Assembly (NCBI RefSeq): GCF_937960835.1
Contig: NZ_CALGPC010000003.1
Location: 62,001 to 126,000, forward strand
DNA from: an uncultured Ferrovibrio sp.
GTDB taxonomy: Bacteria; Pseudomonadota; Alphaproteobacteria; Ferrovibrionales; Ferrovibrionaceae
Length of the DNA: 64,000 nt
Reading direction: 5' to 3'
Shown here: positions 1-8,223 of the stretch, in pieces
Layout: each line of letters begins with the position of its first letter
Position numbering within the stretch: the first letter of the stretch is position 1
Made by a program: the position numbers and the translations under genes
The notes under the pieces: model-generated
What the model saw: only the letters and a program-made list of their open reading frames with translations
What the model was told of the DNA's origin: nothing
Databases searched by the model: none

Positions 1-315
1 CGCAAAACGCGGCTGCACGCGCATGGCCTGCGGGGTCTGGATATGCGCGCGCGGATCGGCCGGCTTGAACAGGCCGGAGCGTTCGAGATTGGCGCGGATG
101 ACGCGGGCGACGTCCTGACCGATCTTGGTCGCCTGCGGATTGTCGGCATCGAAATCGGAGATTGCGATCGGCACCGGCTTGAAATTGCCGCGGGTGATGT
201 CGATCTCGACCGCCGCAGTTGCAGGTCTTGCGACCGCCAAGACAACAATCAGCGACGCGAGAAACGCCCCCAGCTTCGGCAGTTTGGACCTGCGCTTCAT
301 CCTGTTCTCCGTCAT
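1..315 (-). CDS. tolB: Tol-Pal system protein TolB, N-terminal part (cut by window edge)
   Basis: Periplasmic beta-propeller component of the Tol-Pal envelope complex, which links the inner-membrane TolQRA motor to Pal. Only the first ~105 residues lie in the window; the reading frame runs off base 1. Translation of the reverse strand gives a Lys/Arg-rich start, a hydrophobic signal segment ending near PATA, and then the mature TolB start VEIDITRGNFKPVPIAI, which is diagnostic. The gene begins 3 bases after the tolA stop, so it is translated as part of tolQRAB. Start ATG at 315 is chosen; an internal ATG at 300 would shorten the signal peptide by five residues and is equally possible. Confidence 0.93.
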   Translation of the reverse strand, partial: MTENRMKRRSKLPKLGAFLASLIVVLAVARPATAAVEIDITRGNFKPVPIAISDFDADNPQATKIGQDVARVIRANLERSGLFKPADPRAHIQTPQAMRVQPRFA

Positions 316-318
316 GAT

Positions 319-1275
319 TTACCCACCCAACATTTGTCGCGGATCGAAGTTCAGGATGATCTCCTGACTCCATTTGTCCTTATTGCCCGGCGGCAGTTTG
401 AACGGTGCCGCTTTCAGCACGGCACGACGCGCCGATTCAGCCGCTGAGCGGTAGGCCTCCTGGCCCGGCATATACATTCGCGCCTGATCGACGATCTCCG
501 GCTGCGTGCGCAGGCTGCCATCCGGATTGAGGCTGAACCGGATGCGCACGATCAGATTCTGCGCATCCCGCGCGCCCAAATCAAACAGCCACTGATCTTC
601 GACCTGCTTGCGGATGAAATCCTTCTCGCTCATCGAGATCGGCAGATTGGGATTGGAGGGGCCTTCCATGCGCTGCGCGGAGGCCGGCGGCGTGCGCGCA
701 GCCGTCTGCGGCGCCGGATTGGGCTGGGTCGCCGGCGGCGCTTTCATCTTGTTCACCAAAGCCGCCACGTCGGCAAAACTCGGCGCCTTGGATTTTTCCT
801 CAGTGCGCTGTGCCGGCTTGGGCGGCGTCGGCTTGGCTTCCGGCTTCTTCTCCGGCGGCTTGGGCTGCTCGGGCAGCTTGGCCTCTTCCTTCGGCTTGGG
901 CACCGGTTTCGGCGTCGGCTCAGGCTCGGGCATCGGCGCGGGCTTGGGCGCCTCGGCCTGCTGCTTGGGCGGCTCGGGTGCTGGTGGCGGCGGAGGGGGC
1001 GGGGGTGCGACCGCCTGCGGCTGTTGCGGCGGCTGCGGCTTCGGCTCCTGCTTCACTTCCGGCGCCGGCTCTTCCTTCGGCTCGGCCTTGTTCTCGACCG
1101 CCTTGGGCTGCGGCTTGGGAACATTGGTCTTCTCGGCGATCGGCACGAACTCGGCCAGGATCACCGGCGGCTCGGCCTCCTTCGGCGGTTCGAAGATGTG
1201 CGGCAGGCCGAACATCGCCACTGCCAGGATTCCGGCATGGAGGCTCGCCGACAATATATACGAAGACCGATGCAC
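319..1275 (-). CDS. tolA: Cell envelope integrity protein TolA
   Basis: Inner-membrane protein that spans the periplasm and transmits force from TolQR to TolB-Pal and the outer membrane during constriction. About 318 residues: a single membrane helix at roughly residues 7-24, a long Pro/Lys/Glu/Ala-rich extended region (about residues 30-190, including a run of nine prolines) and a C-terminal domain with the ISMSEKDFIRKQVEDQW segment and a TonB_C-like fold. I chose the GTG start at 1275 because it gives a normal short cytoplasmic tail (VHRSSYILSAS) 25 bases after the tolR stop with AGGAAG upstream. Reading further upstream would overlap tolR by about 90 bases. The domain II repeat is Pro-rich rather than the Ala-rich helix of enteric TolA, which is common in alphaproteobacteria. 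Confidence 0.92.
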   Translation of the reverse strand: MHRSSYILSASLHAGILAVAMFGLPHIFEPPKEAEPPVILAEFVPIAEKTNVPKPQPKAVENKAEPKEEPAPEVKQEPKPQPPQQPQAVAPPPPPPPPAPEPPKQQAEAPKPAPMPEPEPTPKPVPKPKEEAKLPEQPKPPEKKPEAKPTPPKPAQRTEEKSKAPSFADVAALVNKMKAPPATQPNPAPQTAARTPPASAQRMEGPSNPNLPISMSEKDFIRKQVEDQWLFDLGARDAQNLIVRIRFSLNPDGSLRTQPEIVDQARMYMPGQEAYRSAAESARRAVLKAAPFKLPPGNKDKWSQEIILNFDPRQMLGG

Positions 1276-1300
1276 TGCAGCCGACCCTACTCTTCCTGCC

Positions 1301-1762
1301 TCAACGCTTGCTGCCGCTGGCCGGACCGGTGCCACCGCTCGGCGGATTGCCGACCAGAGCCACCTTGGTGAAGCCGCCCGAATTGATGACACCCATCACT
1401 TCCAGCACTTTGCCGTAATTGATCGCCTGATCGCCGCGCACAAAGATGCGGCGGTCGGGCGCACTGCCGGCAATCGCCTGAAGGCGTGGCACCAGCTGGT
1501 CTAGCTCAACCGGTGTTTCCTGAAGGTAAATGACGCCCTTGGAATCGACCGTGATGCTGAGCGGCTCGTCCTGGCCCTGGATGGCAGCGGCCTGGGTCTG
1601 TGGCAGATCGACCTGCACGCCGACGGTCAGCAGCGGCGCGGCCACCATGAAGACGATCAGCAGCACCAGCATCACGTCGACCAGCGGGGTGACGTTGATG
1701 TCCGACATCGGCCGGCGCTTCATCCGGCCGGACCGGCTGCCGCCCTGGAGCTGGATCGCCAT
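1301..1762 (-). CDS. tolR: Tol-Pal proton channel subunit TolR (ExbD/TolR family)
   Basis: 153 residues, the normal length for TolR. It forms with TolQ the proton-driven motor that energises TolA. The N-terminal cytoplasmic tail is followed by SDINVTPLVDVMLVLLIVF, the single transmembrane helix carrying the conserved proton-binding Asp (the D of LVDVM). The periplasmic domain follows (about residues 55-140). Its ATG directly abuts the tolQ stop codon, so translational coupling is likely. Very secure assignment by motif and position. Confidence 0.95.
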   Translation of the reverse strand: MAIQLQGGSRSGRMKRRPMSDINVTPLVDVMLVLLIVFMVAAPLLTVGVQVDLPQTQAAAIQGQDEPLSITVDSKGVIYLQETPVELDQLVPRLQAIAGSAPDRRIFVRGDQAINYGKVLEVMGVINSGGFTKVALVGNPPSGGTGPASGSKR

Positions 1763-2497
1763 CTAGGCCGCCTCCTCGTCGAGCTGGCGCGACATCAGCG
1801 CCGAAAACTCGCCGGCGAAACCCTCAAGCCGCACCGACAGCCGGCTGAGATCATTGGAGAACTTGTTGTAGGCCATCACCGCCGGGATCGCGGCCAGCAG
1901 CCCGAGCGCGGTGGCAAACAGCGCCTCGGCAATGCCCGGCGCAACCACCGCCAGCGAGGTGTTCTTGCTGGAGGCGATGGCATGGAAGGAATTCATGATG
2001 CCCCAGACGGTGCCGAACAGGCCGACGAAGGGCGAGACCGAGCCGACGGAGGCGAGGAAACCGAGATAACGCTCCAGGCGTTCCATCTCGCGGTCAATGG
2101 ACACGCGCATCACCTGACCAATGCGCACCTGCAAGGAGCCCAGCCCCTGCTTGCCGCGCACCAGTCCGCGCTCGGTGGAGCGACGCCATTCGCGCATGGC
2201 AGCCAGGAACAGCACCGCCATCGGATGCTGCGGGCCGGAGATCGACAGCCGGTCATAGAGCGCATCCAGCGAGCCGCCCGACCAGAAATCGGTCTCGAAC
2301 TTGTCGGTATCGGCGATGACCTTGCGGATCTTGATCAGCTTGTCGAAGATGATTGCCCACGACCAGAAGGAGGCCAGGACCAGCATCAACATCACGGCTT
2401 TGACGATCCAGTCGGCCTGGAGGAAGAGCGTCCATAGCGATAAGTCGGAAGCCACTGAAGAGCCCCCGAGCGGCATGGCGCTGACGGTCCTGTCCAT
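1763..2497 (-). CDS. tolQ: Tol-Pal motor subunit TolQ (MotA/ExbB family)
   Basis: 244 residues. Polytopic inner-membrane protein with three helices: one near the N-terminus (WIVKAVMLMLVLASFWSW), and two toward the C-terminus (SVSPFVGLFGTVWGIM and FATALGLLAAIPAVMAY) that carry the conserved MotA/ExbB residues, including the Thr of FGTVWG lining the proton path. ATG at 2497 is preferred, with GGAAGG 9 bases upstream; the frame stays open to 2572, but the extra 25 residues do not look like TolQ. It follows ybgC in the usual ybgC-tolQ-tolR-tolA-tolB order. Confidence 0.94.
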   Translation of the reverse strand: MDRTVSAMPLGGSSVASDLSLWTLFLQADWIVKAVMLMLVLASFWSWAIIFDKLIKIRKVIADTDKFETDFWSGGSLDALYDRLSISGPQHPMAVLFLAAMREWRRSTERGLVRGKQGLGSLQVRIGQVMRVSIDREMERLERYLGFLASVGSVSPFVGLFGTVWGIMNSFHAIASSKNTSLAVVAPGIAEALFATALGLLAAIPAVMAYNKFSNDLSRLSVRLEGFAGEFSALMSRQLDEEAA

Positions 2498-2528
2498 ACG
2501 ATTTGGTCCTTCCGTTATAAGTTTCAGA

Positions 2529-2954
2529 TCAACGCGACAAATTTGGTGAAAGTGTGGCGAATATCGCCGCAATTGCCCTCGGAACGCGTGTGGGGCGTCC
2601 CTTCTGATCGATACAGGCCAGCTTGACCAAGGCTCGCGCCAGCACCTCTTCCCCGCGCCAAACGTCCTGCTGCAGGCTGACGCTTGCCCCGCGTGATTCG
2701 GTGATTGTCGTGAAAACCGTTAATTCTTCGTGCAAGCGGGCGGGCTTGAGGTATTCGATGTTGCAGGCCCGAACGGCGAAGGCGATACCTTCCTCGCCCC
2801 GCATCAGGCCAAGCTGGTCGATGCCATGCTGCAACAGCAAGTCGGACCGGGCGCGTTCGATAAAGCGCAGATAATTCGCATAATAAACGATACCCGCGGC
2901 ATCGGTGTCTTCCCATTGCACCCGTAACGCGTAGCGATGGGCCTGATCAGACAT
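2529..2954 (-). CDS. ybgC: Tol-Pal associated acyl-CoA thioesterase YbgC
   Basis: 141 residues, hot-dog fold thioesterase that hydrolyses acyl-CoA or acyl-ACP in the cytoplasm and is classically the first gene of the tol-pal operon. The catalytic Asp motif WEDTDAAGIVYYANYLRF near residues 13-30 is intact. ATG at 2954 is chosen because it begins the family consensus; it overlaps the 3' end of ruvB by 8 bases, indicating that ruvCAB and ybgC-tolQRAB are read as one transcript. The longer frame (to 3023) would intrude 77 bases into ruvB. Confidence 0.93.
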   Translation of the reverse strand: MSDQAHRYALRVQWEDTDAAGIVYYANYLRFIERARSDLLLQHGIDQLGLMRGEEGIAFAVRACNIEYLKPARLHEELTVFTTITESRGASVSLQQDVWRGEEVLARALVKLACIDQKGRPTRVPRAIAAIFATLSPNLSR

Positions 2955-4014
2955 CGTCGTCCTCGTCGCTGGCCAGCAGATCGAGCTGGCTGTCCTGCGG
3001 ACGCGCCGGCATCGGCAAGCCAAGATGGGCGAAGGCCTGCGCGGTGAGCAGCCGCCCGCGCGGCGTGCGCTGCAGGAACCCCTGCTGGATCAGATAAGGC
3101 TCGATCACGTCTTCCAGCGCGTCGCGCGGCTCGCTCAGCGCCGCGGCGATGGTCTCGACGCCGACAGGACCGCCCTGGAAATCACGCGCGATCATGGTCA
3201 GGTAGCGGCGGTCCATGGCATCCAGCCCGCGTTCGTCGACCTCCAGCCGCTTGAGCGCCGCATCGGCCTTTACGGCATCCACCAGATCGGCCTTGGCAAC
3301 GGCAGCGAAGTCGCGCACCCGGCGCAGCAGACGGCCGGCGACGCGCGGCGTTCCGCGGGAACGGCGGGCAATCTCGCGGGCGCCGGAGGCATCCAGGTTG
3401 AGGTTCAGCACGCGGGCACCGCGCCGCACGATCAGCTCCAGTTCTTCCACCTCGTAAAAATTCAGGCGCAGCGGAATGCCGAAGCGTTCGCGCAGTGGCG
3501 TGGTCAAGAGGCCTGAGCGGGTGGTGGCGCCAACCAGCGTAAAAGGCGGCAGGTCGATGCGTACGCTGCGCGCCGAGGGGCCTTCGCCGATGATCAGGTC
3601 GAGCTGGAAATCCTCCATCGCCGGATAGAGGATTTCTTCCACCGCCGGATTGAGGCGATGGATCTCGTCGATGAACAGGACGTCGCGCGCCTCAAGATTG
3701 GTAAGCAGGGCGGCGAGATCACCGGCCTTGGCTATCACCGGGCCGGATGTGGCCTTGAAATTGACGCCGAGCTCACGGGCGACGATCTGTGCCAGCGTGG
3801 TTTTGCCCAAGCCCGGCGGCCCGTGCAGCAGCACATGGTCCAAGGCTTCGCCGCGCGCCTTGGCTGCCTCGATGAATACCTGCAGATTTTCGCGGGCGCG
3901 CGCCTGGCCGATGAAATCGTCCAGGGTCTGCGGGCGCAGATGGCGCTCGAAATCATCGCCATCGGCAGATGCGGCGGAAACGAGCCGCGAGCCCGCTTTG
4001 GACCTGTCAGTCAT
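2947..4014 (-). CDS. ruvB: Holliday junction branch migration helicase RuvB
   Basis: 355 residues. AAA+ motor that, with RuvA, drives branch migration of Holliday junctions. Visible motifs: FIGQARARENLQVFI at the start of the ATPase domain, Walker A LLHGPPGLGKTTLAQ (about residues 62-76), Walker B VLFIDEIHRL, sensor 1 VGATTRSG and arginine finger region LRERFGIPLRLNFY. The C-terminal winged helix contains RTPRGRLLT. It overlaps the ruvA stop by 4 bases and runs into ybgC by 8, forming a tightly packed recombination operon. Confidence 0.96.
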   Translation of the reverse strand: MTDRSKAGSRLVSAASADGDDFERHLRPQTLDDFIGQARARENLQVFIEAAKARGEALDHVLLHGPPGLGKTTLAQIVARELGVNFKATSGPVIAKAGDLAALLTNLEARDVLFIDEIHRLNPAVEEILYPAMEDFQLDLIIGEGPSARSVRIDLPPFTLVGATTRSGLLTTPLRERFGIPLRLNFYEVEELELIVRRGARVLNLNLDASGAREIARRSRGTPRVAGRLLRRVRDFAAVAKADLVDAVKADAALKRLEVDERGLDAMDRRYLTMIARDFQGGPVGVETIAAALSEPRDALEDVIEPYLIQQGFLQRTPRGRLLTAQAFAHLGLPMPARPQDSQLDLLASDEDDDV

Positions 4015-4625
4015 CGCGCCAACTCCTTCAGCCCGGCGCGGATGAGATCCTGCACATTGGCCTTGTCGCCGAGGCTGCGCGCTGCCGCGGTGACCGCGCC
4101 GAAAGCCTCAGCCCGCTTGTAGCCAAGATTGACCAGCGCCGAGAGCGCATCGGCCACGGCGCCATTGGCATTCTCCGCATCCGCACCGCCCGGGGGTGCC
4201 TGCAAACCCGGACCCAGATCGATGCCGCCGACCTTGTCCTTCAGTTCGGTGACTAGCCGCGCCGCCAGTTTCGGCCCCACGCCGTCGCAGCGGTTCAGCA
4301 TCGTCTTGTCGGCCGAGGCGATGGCGCGCACCAGTTCGTCCGGCGACAGCGTCGAAAGGATGCCGAGCGCCACTTTGGCGCCGACGCCCTGCACTGTCTG
4401 CAGCAGATTGAACCAGCCGCGTTCGGCTTCGGTCGCGAAGCCATAGAGATGGATATGGTCTTCGCGGACATGGGTTTCGATATAAAGCTTCACGGCTTCG
4501 CCTGGCCGCGGAAGTGACCGCAAGGTGCGTGCCGAGCAGAAGACCTGATAGCCGACACCGCCGACATCGAGAATGCAGGCGGCATCGGCGACGGAGTCGA
4601 GCAGGCCGCTGAGTTTGGCGATCAT
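4011..4625 (-). CDS. ruvA: Holliday junction DNA-binding protein RuvA
   Basis: 204 residues, standard RuvA length. It tetramerises on four-way junctions and loads RuvB. The OB-fold start MIAKLSGLLDSV is typical; the two helix-hairpin-helix motifs are seen as QTVQGVGAKVALGIL and CDGVGPKLAARLVTELKDK (about residues 70-135). Domain III (about 160-204) ends ALVNLGYKRAEA...LKELA, the RuvB-binding part. ATG at 4625 overlaps the ruvC stop by four bases (ATGA), which settles the start even though the frame is open much further upstream. Confidence 0.96.
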   Translation of the reverse strand: MIAKLSGLLDSVADAACILDVGGVGYQVFCSARTLRSLPRPGEAVKLYIETHVREDHIHLYGFATEAERGWFNLLQTVQGVGAKVALGILSTLSPDELVRAIASADKTMLNRCDGVGPKLAARLVTELKDKVGGIDLGPGLQAPPGGADAENANGAVADALSALVNLGYKRAEAFGAVTAAARSLGDKANVQDLIRAGLKELAR

Positions 4626-5152
4626 CGCGCAGCCCGTAAAAGCGCGGCTTCCGCGCTGCGGACGACACGGGCGGAAGCGGCAAAATGCGCATGGCAGATC
4701 GCCACCGCCAGGGCATCGGCGGCATCGGCGCCGGTGACGTTCACGCCGGGCAGCAACCGCTTGACCATGGCATGGACCTGTTCCTTGTCGGCATGGCCGG
4801 TGCCGACCACCGCCTTCTTGACCATGGTTGGCGCATATTCCGCCACCGGCAGGCCAAGCTGGGCTGGCGCCAGCAGCACGACGCCGCGCGTCTGGCCAAG
4901 CTTCAGGGTCGAGGCCGGGTTCTTGTTGACAAAGGTCTCTTCCACGGCGGCGGCCTGCGGCTGCCATTCGGCGAGCAGCAGCGCAAGCGCGTCATGCACG
5001 GTACGCAGCCGGTAGGCGAGTTCGTCGTCGGGGTTGGTGCGGATGGTGCCGTGGGCGACATGGCTCAAGCGGTTGCCCTCGGCGAGGATGATGCCCCAGC
5101 CGGTGGCGCGCAGACCCGGATCGAGTCCGATGATGCGCATGCGCTCCGCCAC
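4622..5152 (-). CDS. ruvC: Crossover junction endodeoxyribonuclease RuvC
   Basis: 176 residues. Dimeric RNase H-fold resolvase that cuts Holliday junctions. The acidic catalytic residues are in place: Asp11 in GLDPG, Glu71 in VEETF, and the C-terminal GADAADALAVA pair. First gene of ruvCAB here, 38 bases downstream of yebC. An alternative ATG four codons in (MRIIGLDPG) matches the commonest family start and cannot be excluded. Confidence 0.96.
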   Translation of the reverse strand: MAERMRIIGLDPGLRATGWGIILAEGNRLSHVAHGTIRTNPDDELAYRLRTVHDALALLLAEWQPQAAAVEETFVNKNPASTLKLGQTRGVVLLAPAQLGLPVAEYAPTMVKKAVVGTGHADKEQVHAMVKRLLPGVNVTGADAADALAVAICHAHFAASARVVRSAEAALLRAAR

Positions 5153-5190
5153 TTCGCCTACTGCCCGCCCCCTTTTGCCTGCCGAGACGC

Positions 5191-5940
5191 TCAGCTGGCG
5201 AGCTTCTTCAGCTCGTCGTCCGAGATCTCGAAATTGGCATAGACCTGCTGCACGTCGTCGGAATCCTCAAGGACTTCGATCATCTTGAACAGAGTCTCGG
5301 CCTTTTCGCCGTCGATCGGCGTCGTCGTCTTCGGCCGCCAGACCAGCTTGGCCGATTTCGGCTCGCCGAACTTGGCTTCCAGCACCTCGCGCACCTGGGC
5401 GAAATCGTCCTGGCTGCAGGTCACGGTATGGCCGTCCTCATCTGACTGCACGTCGTCGGCGCCGGCCTCCAGCGCCCCTTCGAACAGCGCTTCGGCCGAG
5501 GCGGCAGAAACCGGGAAGACGATCTCGCCGACCCGGTCGAACATGAAGGCGACCGAGTTGGTTTCGCCCAGGGCGCCGCCGTTCTTGGAGAAAGCAGCGC
5601 GGACTTCGCCTGCGGTGCGGTTGCGGTTGTCAGTCAGCGCTTCCACGATCACGGCAACGCCGCCCGGGCCGTAACCCTCGTAGCGCACCTCTTCATAATT
5701 GTCCGCCGCGTCGCCGCCGCTGCCGCGCTTGATGGCGCGCTCGACCGTGTCCTTCGGCATGTTGGCGGCACGGGCGGCCTGGACGGCGGCGCGCAGGCGC
5801 GGGTTGGTCGCCGGGTCCGGCTGGCCCATGCGGGCCGCGGTGGTCAACTCGCGGATCAGCTTGGTGAAGATCTTGGCGCGCTTGGCATCCTGCGCGCCCT
5901 TGCGATGCATGATGTTCTTAAACTGGGAATGGCCGGCCAT
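5191..5940 (-). CDS. yebC: YebC/PmpR family transcriptional/translation-associated protein
   Basis: 249 residues, full-length YebC family. The opening MAGHSQFKNIMHRKGAQDAK is the family signature, and the middle part GSGGDAADNYEEVRYEGYGPGG is also conserved. Members bind DNA as regulators in some species and help ribosomes at polyproline stretches in others; which applies here cannot be told from sequence. It sits just upstream of ruvC on the same strand, the conserved yebC-ruvCAB order. Confidence 0.95.
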   Translation of the reverse strand: MAGHSQFKNIMHRKGAQDAKRAKIFTKLIRELTTAARMGQPDPATNPRLRAAVQAARAANMPKDTVERAIKRGSGGDAADNYEEVRYEGYGPGGVAVIVEALTDNRNRTAGEVRAAFSKNGGALGETNSVAFMFDRVGEIVFPVSAASAEALFEGALEAGADDVQSDEDGHTVTCSQDDFAQVREVLEAKFGEPKSAKLVWRPKTTTPIDGEKAETLFKMIEVLEDSDDVQQVYANFEISDDELKKLAS

Positions 5941-6209
5941 GACCTTAAACCTATGGCATGAGATAAAGGGCTGTGAACGAATCGGGCATATTTATCATAT
6001 TTCCGATCATGCGGGCAGCCGAAGGCCGGCCGCCGCTGGCGCCCGGATAAAGCTGACGGGCGATAATTGCAAGCCGCGCGAAGACTGCGGTGGCAGATGC
6101 CTTGCTACCGCTCGTTGCAGGCCGCACGCTTGCAGGAAAGAAACACGAACTATACCATCCGCCGCGGCGGCGCACCGGTCTGCCCCGCCAGTTTCCTGAC
6201 GGGGCGCGC

Positions 6210-6755
6210 ATGCCTGATCTCATGAGTTTGATTGCCGTCCCGCGGGTGGCATCACCGCATTCCTCGGGAGCGCTGCCTGGCTATCCGCAATCCCGCCTGC
6301 TGAACGACGCCCATGCCTATTGGCTGGCCTGCCGCTCGGCTGCCGAGATGCCGTCTTGGCGGACGGTCAATACGGCGGCGCTGGACCCATTGCGGCCCCA
6401 TACGATCCTGTTCGAGGTGCAGCGGGAACCCCTGGATTTCCGCTATGCGGAGATCGGCTCCACGATCCGGGGCATCAGCAATTCCGATCTGACCGGCACG
6501 CTGATGAGCGCACTGCCCCACCAGCAGCCGCCCAGCAAGGTCTGGGACCATTTATCCGGCGCAGTGGACGCACGCGCGCCGGTGAAGGGCGTGCTGCCCT
6601 ATGTCGGAAGGCAGCGGGACATCAACAGCATCTATCATATCGTTCTGCCGCTGGCCGACGACGGCGAAACCGTGGACCGGCTGCTGGTCTGCGTCGATAT
6701 CGGCCCGTCCTTCCGGCTGCAGGATGGCACCCCGCCCTTTAGTCAGCTGGGCTGA
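6210..6755 (+). CDS. PAS domain-containing protein (PAS_5 family)
   Basis: About 181 residues. After a ~30-residue N-terminal stretch comes SRLLNDAHAYWLACRSA..MPSWRTVN, then FRYAEIGSTIRGISNSDLTG and a final YHIVLPLADDG..DRLLVCVDI strand pattern. This architecture matches the single-domain PAS_5 proteins that are abundant in Rhodospirillales. These are thought to sense or bind ligands, but no ligand or partner is known to me. It stands alone on the plus strand between two minus-strand operons. ATG at 6210 is chosen; ATG at 6222 is equally possible, and the frame is open back to 6090. Confidence 0.75.
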   Translation: MPDLMSLIAVPRVASPHSSGALPGYPQSRLLNDAHAYWLACRSAAEMPSWRTVNTAALDPLRPHTILFEVQREPLDFRYAEIGSTIRGISNSDLTGTLMSALPHQQPPSKVWDHLSGAVDARAPVKGVLPYVGRQRDINSIYHIVLPLADDGETVDRLLVCVDIGPSFRLQDGTPPFSQLG

Positions 6756-6815
6756 GACAACGGGCCTATAATCGGATCGCCATTGGCGATGGAATTTCGT
6801 CGCCGCGTTGGCGCT

Positions 6816-7406
6816 TCAGTCCTTAAGCGCCGCAGCGACGTGGCGGCGCAGTGCGGGCACGACCTCCGCATCGAACCAGGGCTGGCGTTTGCGCCAGCCG
6901 ATATTGCGCCAGCTTGGATGCGGCAGCGGAAAGAATTGCGGCGAATAGGCGCGGAAATTCTGCACCGTTTCCGTCATCGTCTTTCCCCGCCGGCGGCCAA
7001 GATAATGCGCCTGGGCATATTGGCCGACCAGCAAGGTGAGGCGGATATTGGGAAGTTGCGCCAGCAGACGGCCATGCCAGCGCGGGGCGCATTCCGGGCG
7101 CGGCGGATTATCACCGCCCTTCGGATCGCGACCAGGATAGCAGAACCCCATCGGCATGATGGCGATGGTTTCCATGTCGTAGAAACGATCGCGATCCATC
7201 GCCAGCCATTCGCGCAGCACGTCGCCGCTGCGGTCATTCCAGGGCAAGCCGGTCTGATGAACTTTGGTGCCCGGCGCCTGGCCGATGATCAAAAGCCGCG
7301 CGTTGGGCTTCAAGCGGACCACCGGGCGCGGGCCAAGCGGCAGATAGGGGCTGCACAGATCGCAGCCCCGCACCTGCGCGAGCAGCCTCTGAAGGCGGCC
7401 GGTCAC
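6816..7406 (-). CDS. Uracil-DNA glycosylase superfamily protein with Fe-S cysteines
   Basis: 196 residues, the usual size for family 4/5-type uracil-DNA glycosylases, which remove uracil from DNA to start base-excision repair. Motif 1 reads IIGQAPG (about residues 40-46) and the C-terminal His motif LPHPSWRN is present. Four cysteines are spaced as C15-x2-C18 and C89-x16-C106, the pattern that holds a 4Fe-4S cluster in thermophile-type enzymes. The motif 1 residue after Gly is Gln rather than the Glu of classical family 4, so exact substrate range is uncertain. It starts 3 bases after the ymdB-like gene, so the two are probably cotranscribed. Confidence 0.82.
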   Translation of the reverse strand: MTGRLQRLLAQVRGCDLCSPYLPLGPRPVVRLKPNARLLIIGQAPGTKVHQTGLPWNDRSGDVLREWLAMDRDRFYDMETIAIMPMGFCYPGRDPKGGDNPPRPECAPRWHGRLLAQLPNIRLTLLVGQYAQAHYLGRRRGKTMTETVQNFRAYSPQFFPLPHPSWRNIGWRKRQPWFDAEVVPALRRHVAAALKD

Positions 7407-7409
7407 GCG

Positions 7410-8219
7410 CTATAGCATGGCCTGCTGCAGCCGGCCGCCGAGGCGGATCGGCTGGATACGGGTAGCCAGGCCGGTGCGATCATCGGTTTCGACATAGACG
7501 GCGCAGAGGGTCGCCTCGCCCATCGCCGGCTCGAAACGGCCGCCGGGCACGCGGCGGGTGAAGCGGTTGAGCGGCTCGGTCTTTTCCATGCCGATCACCG
7601 AATTGTAGTCGCCGCACATGCCCGCATCGGTCTGATAGGCCGTGCCGTTGGGCAGGATCTGCGCATCTGCGGTGGGCACATGGCTATGGGTGCCGCAAAC
7701 CAGCGAGACACGGCCATCGCAGAAGTGGCCCATTGCCATTTTCTCCGACGTCGCTTCGCCATGGATATCGACGACGATGGCATCCGCGCCTGAACCGAGG
7801 CGGTATTTCTGCAACTCTCCATCGACGGCCGCGAAGGGATCATCGAGCGGGTCCATGAAAATGCGGCCCATCACCTGGATCACCAGCACCTTCTTGCCGT
7901 TTTGCAGCGTGAACAGGCCCGCGCCCTTGCCGGGCGTGCCCTTCGGATAATTCAGCGGCCGCAGCAGGCGCGGATCGCCGTTGATGTAGCTGAGCGTCTC
8001 GCGCTGATCCCAGGCATGGTTGCCGAGCACGATGACATCGACGCCGGCAGCATAGAATTCCTCACAGATCTTGCCGGTGATGCCGAAGCCAGCAGCCGCA
8101 TTCTCGCCATTGACCAGTACGAAATCGAGGCCAAGGCTGCGGCGCAGTTCAGGCACGCGAGCCACAATCGCATCACGTCCGGCCCGCCCGACCACATCGC
8201 CGCAATAAAGAAGTTTCAC
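7410..8219 (-). CDS. YmdB-type metallophosphoesterase (TIGR00282 family)
   Basis: About 269 residues. Family members are dinuclear-metal 2',3'-cyclic nucleotide phosphodiesterases. Metal-binding motifs are all visible: GDVVGRAGR, NGENAAAGFG, LGNHAWDQ, DIHGEATSEK and GTHSHVPTAD. I place the start at the GTG at 8219 (VKLLYCGDV) because homologues begin there; an upstream ATG at 8243 would overlap the preceding cyclo-ligase gene by 20 bases and lacks a ribosome site. It follows the cyclo-ligase gene with almost no gap, so it is part of the same minus-strand operon. Confidence 0.88.
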   Translation of the reverse strand: MKLLYCGDVVGRAGRDAIVARVPELRRSLGLDFVLVNGENAAAGFGITGKICEEFYAAGVDVIVLGNHAWDQRETLSYINGDPRLLRPLNYPKGTPGKGAGLFTLQNGKKVLVIQVMGRIFMDPLDDPFAAVDGELQKYRLGSGADAIVVDIHGEATSEKMAMGHFCDGRVSLVCGTHSHVPTADAQILPNGTAYQTDAGMCGDYNSVIGMEKTEPLNRFTRRVPGGRFEPAMGEATLCAVYVETDDRTGLATRIQPIRLGGRLQQAML

Positions 8220-8223
8220 CGGC

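Noticed and set aside
5941..6209. Small genes between yebC and the PAS gene
   Set aside because: A 90-codon minus-strand frame and the upstream extension of the PAS frame are present, but neither has family features or a ribosome site.
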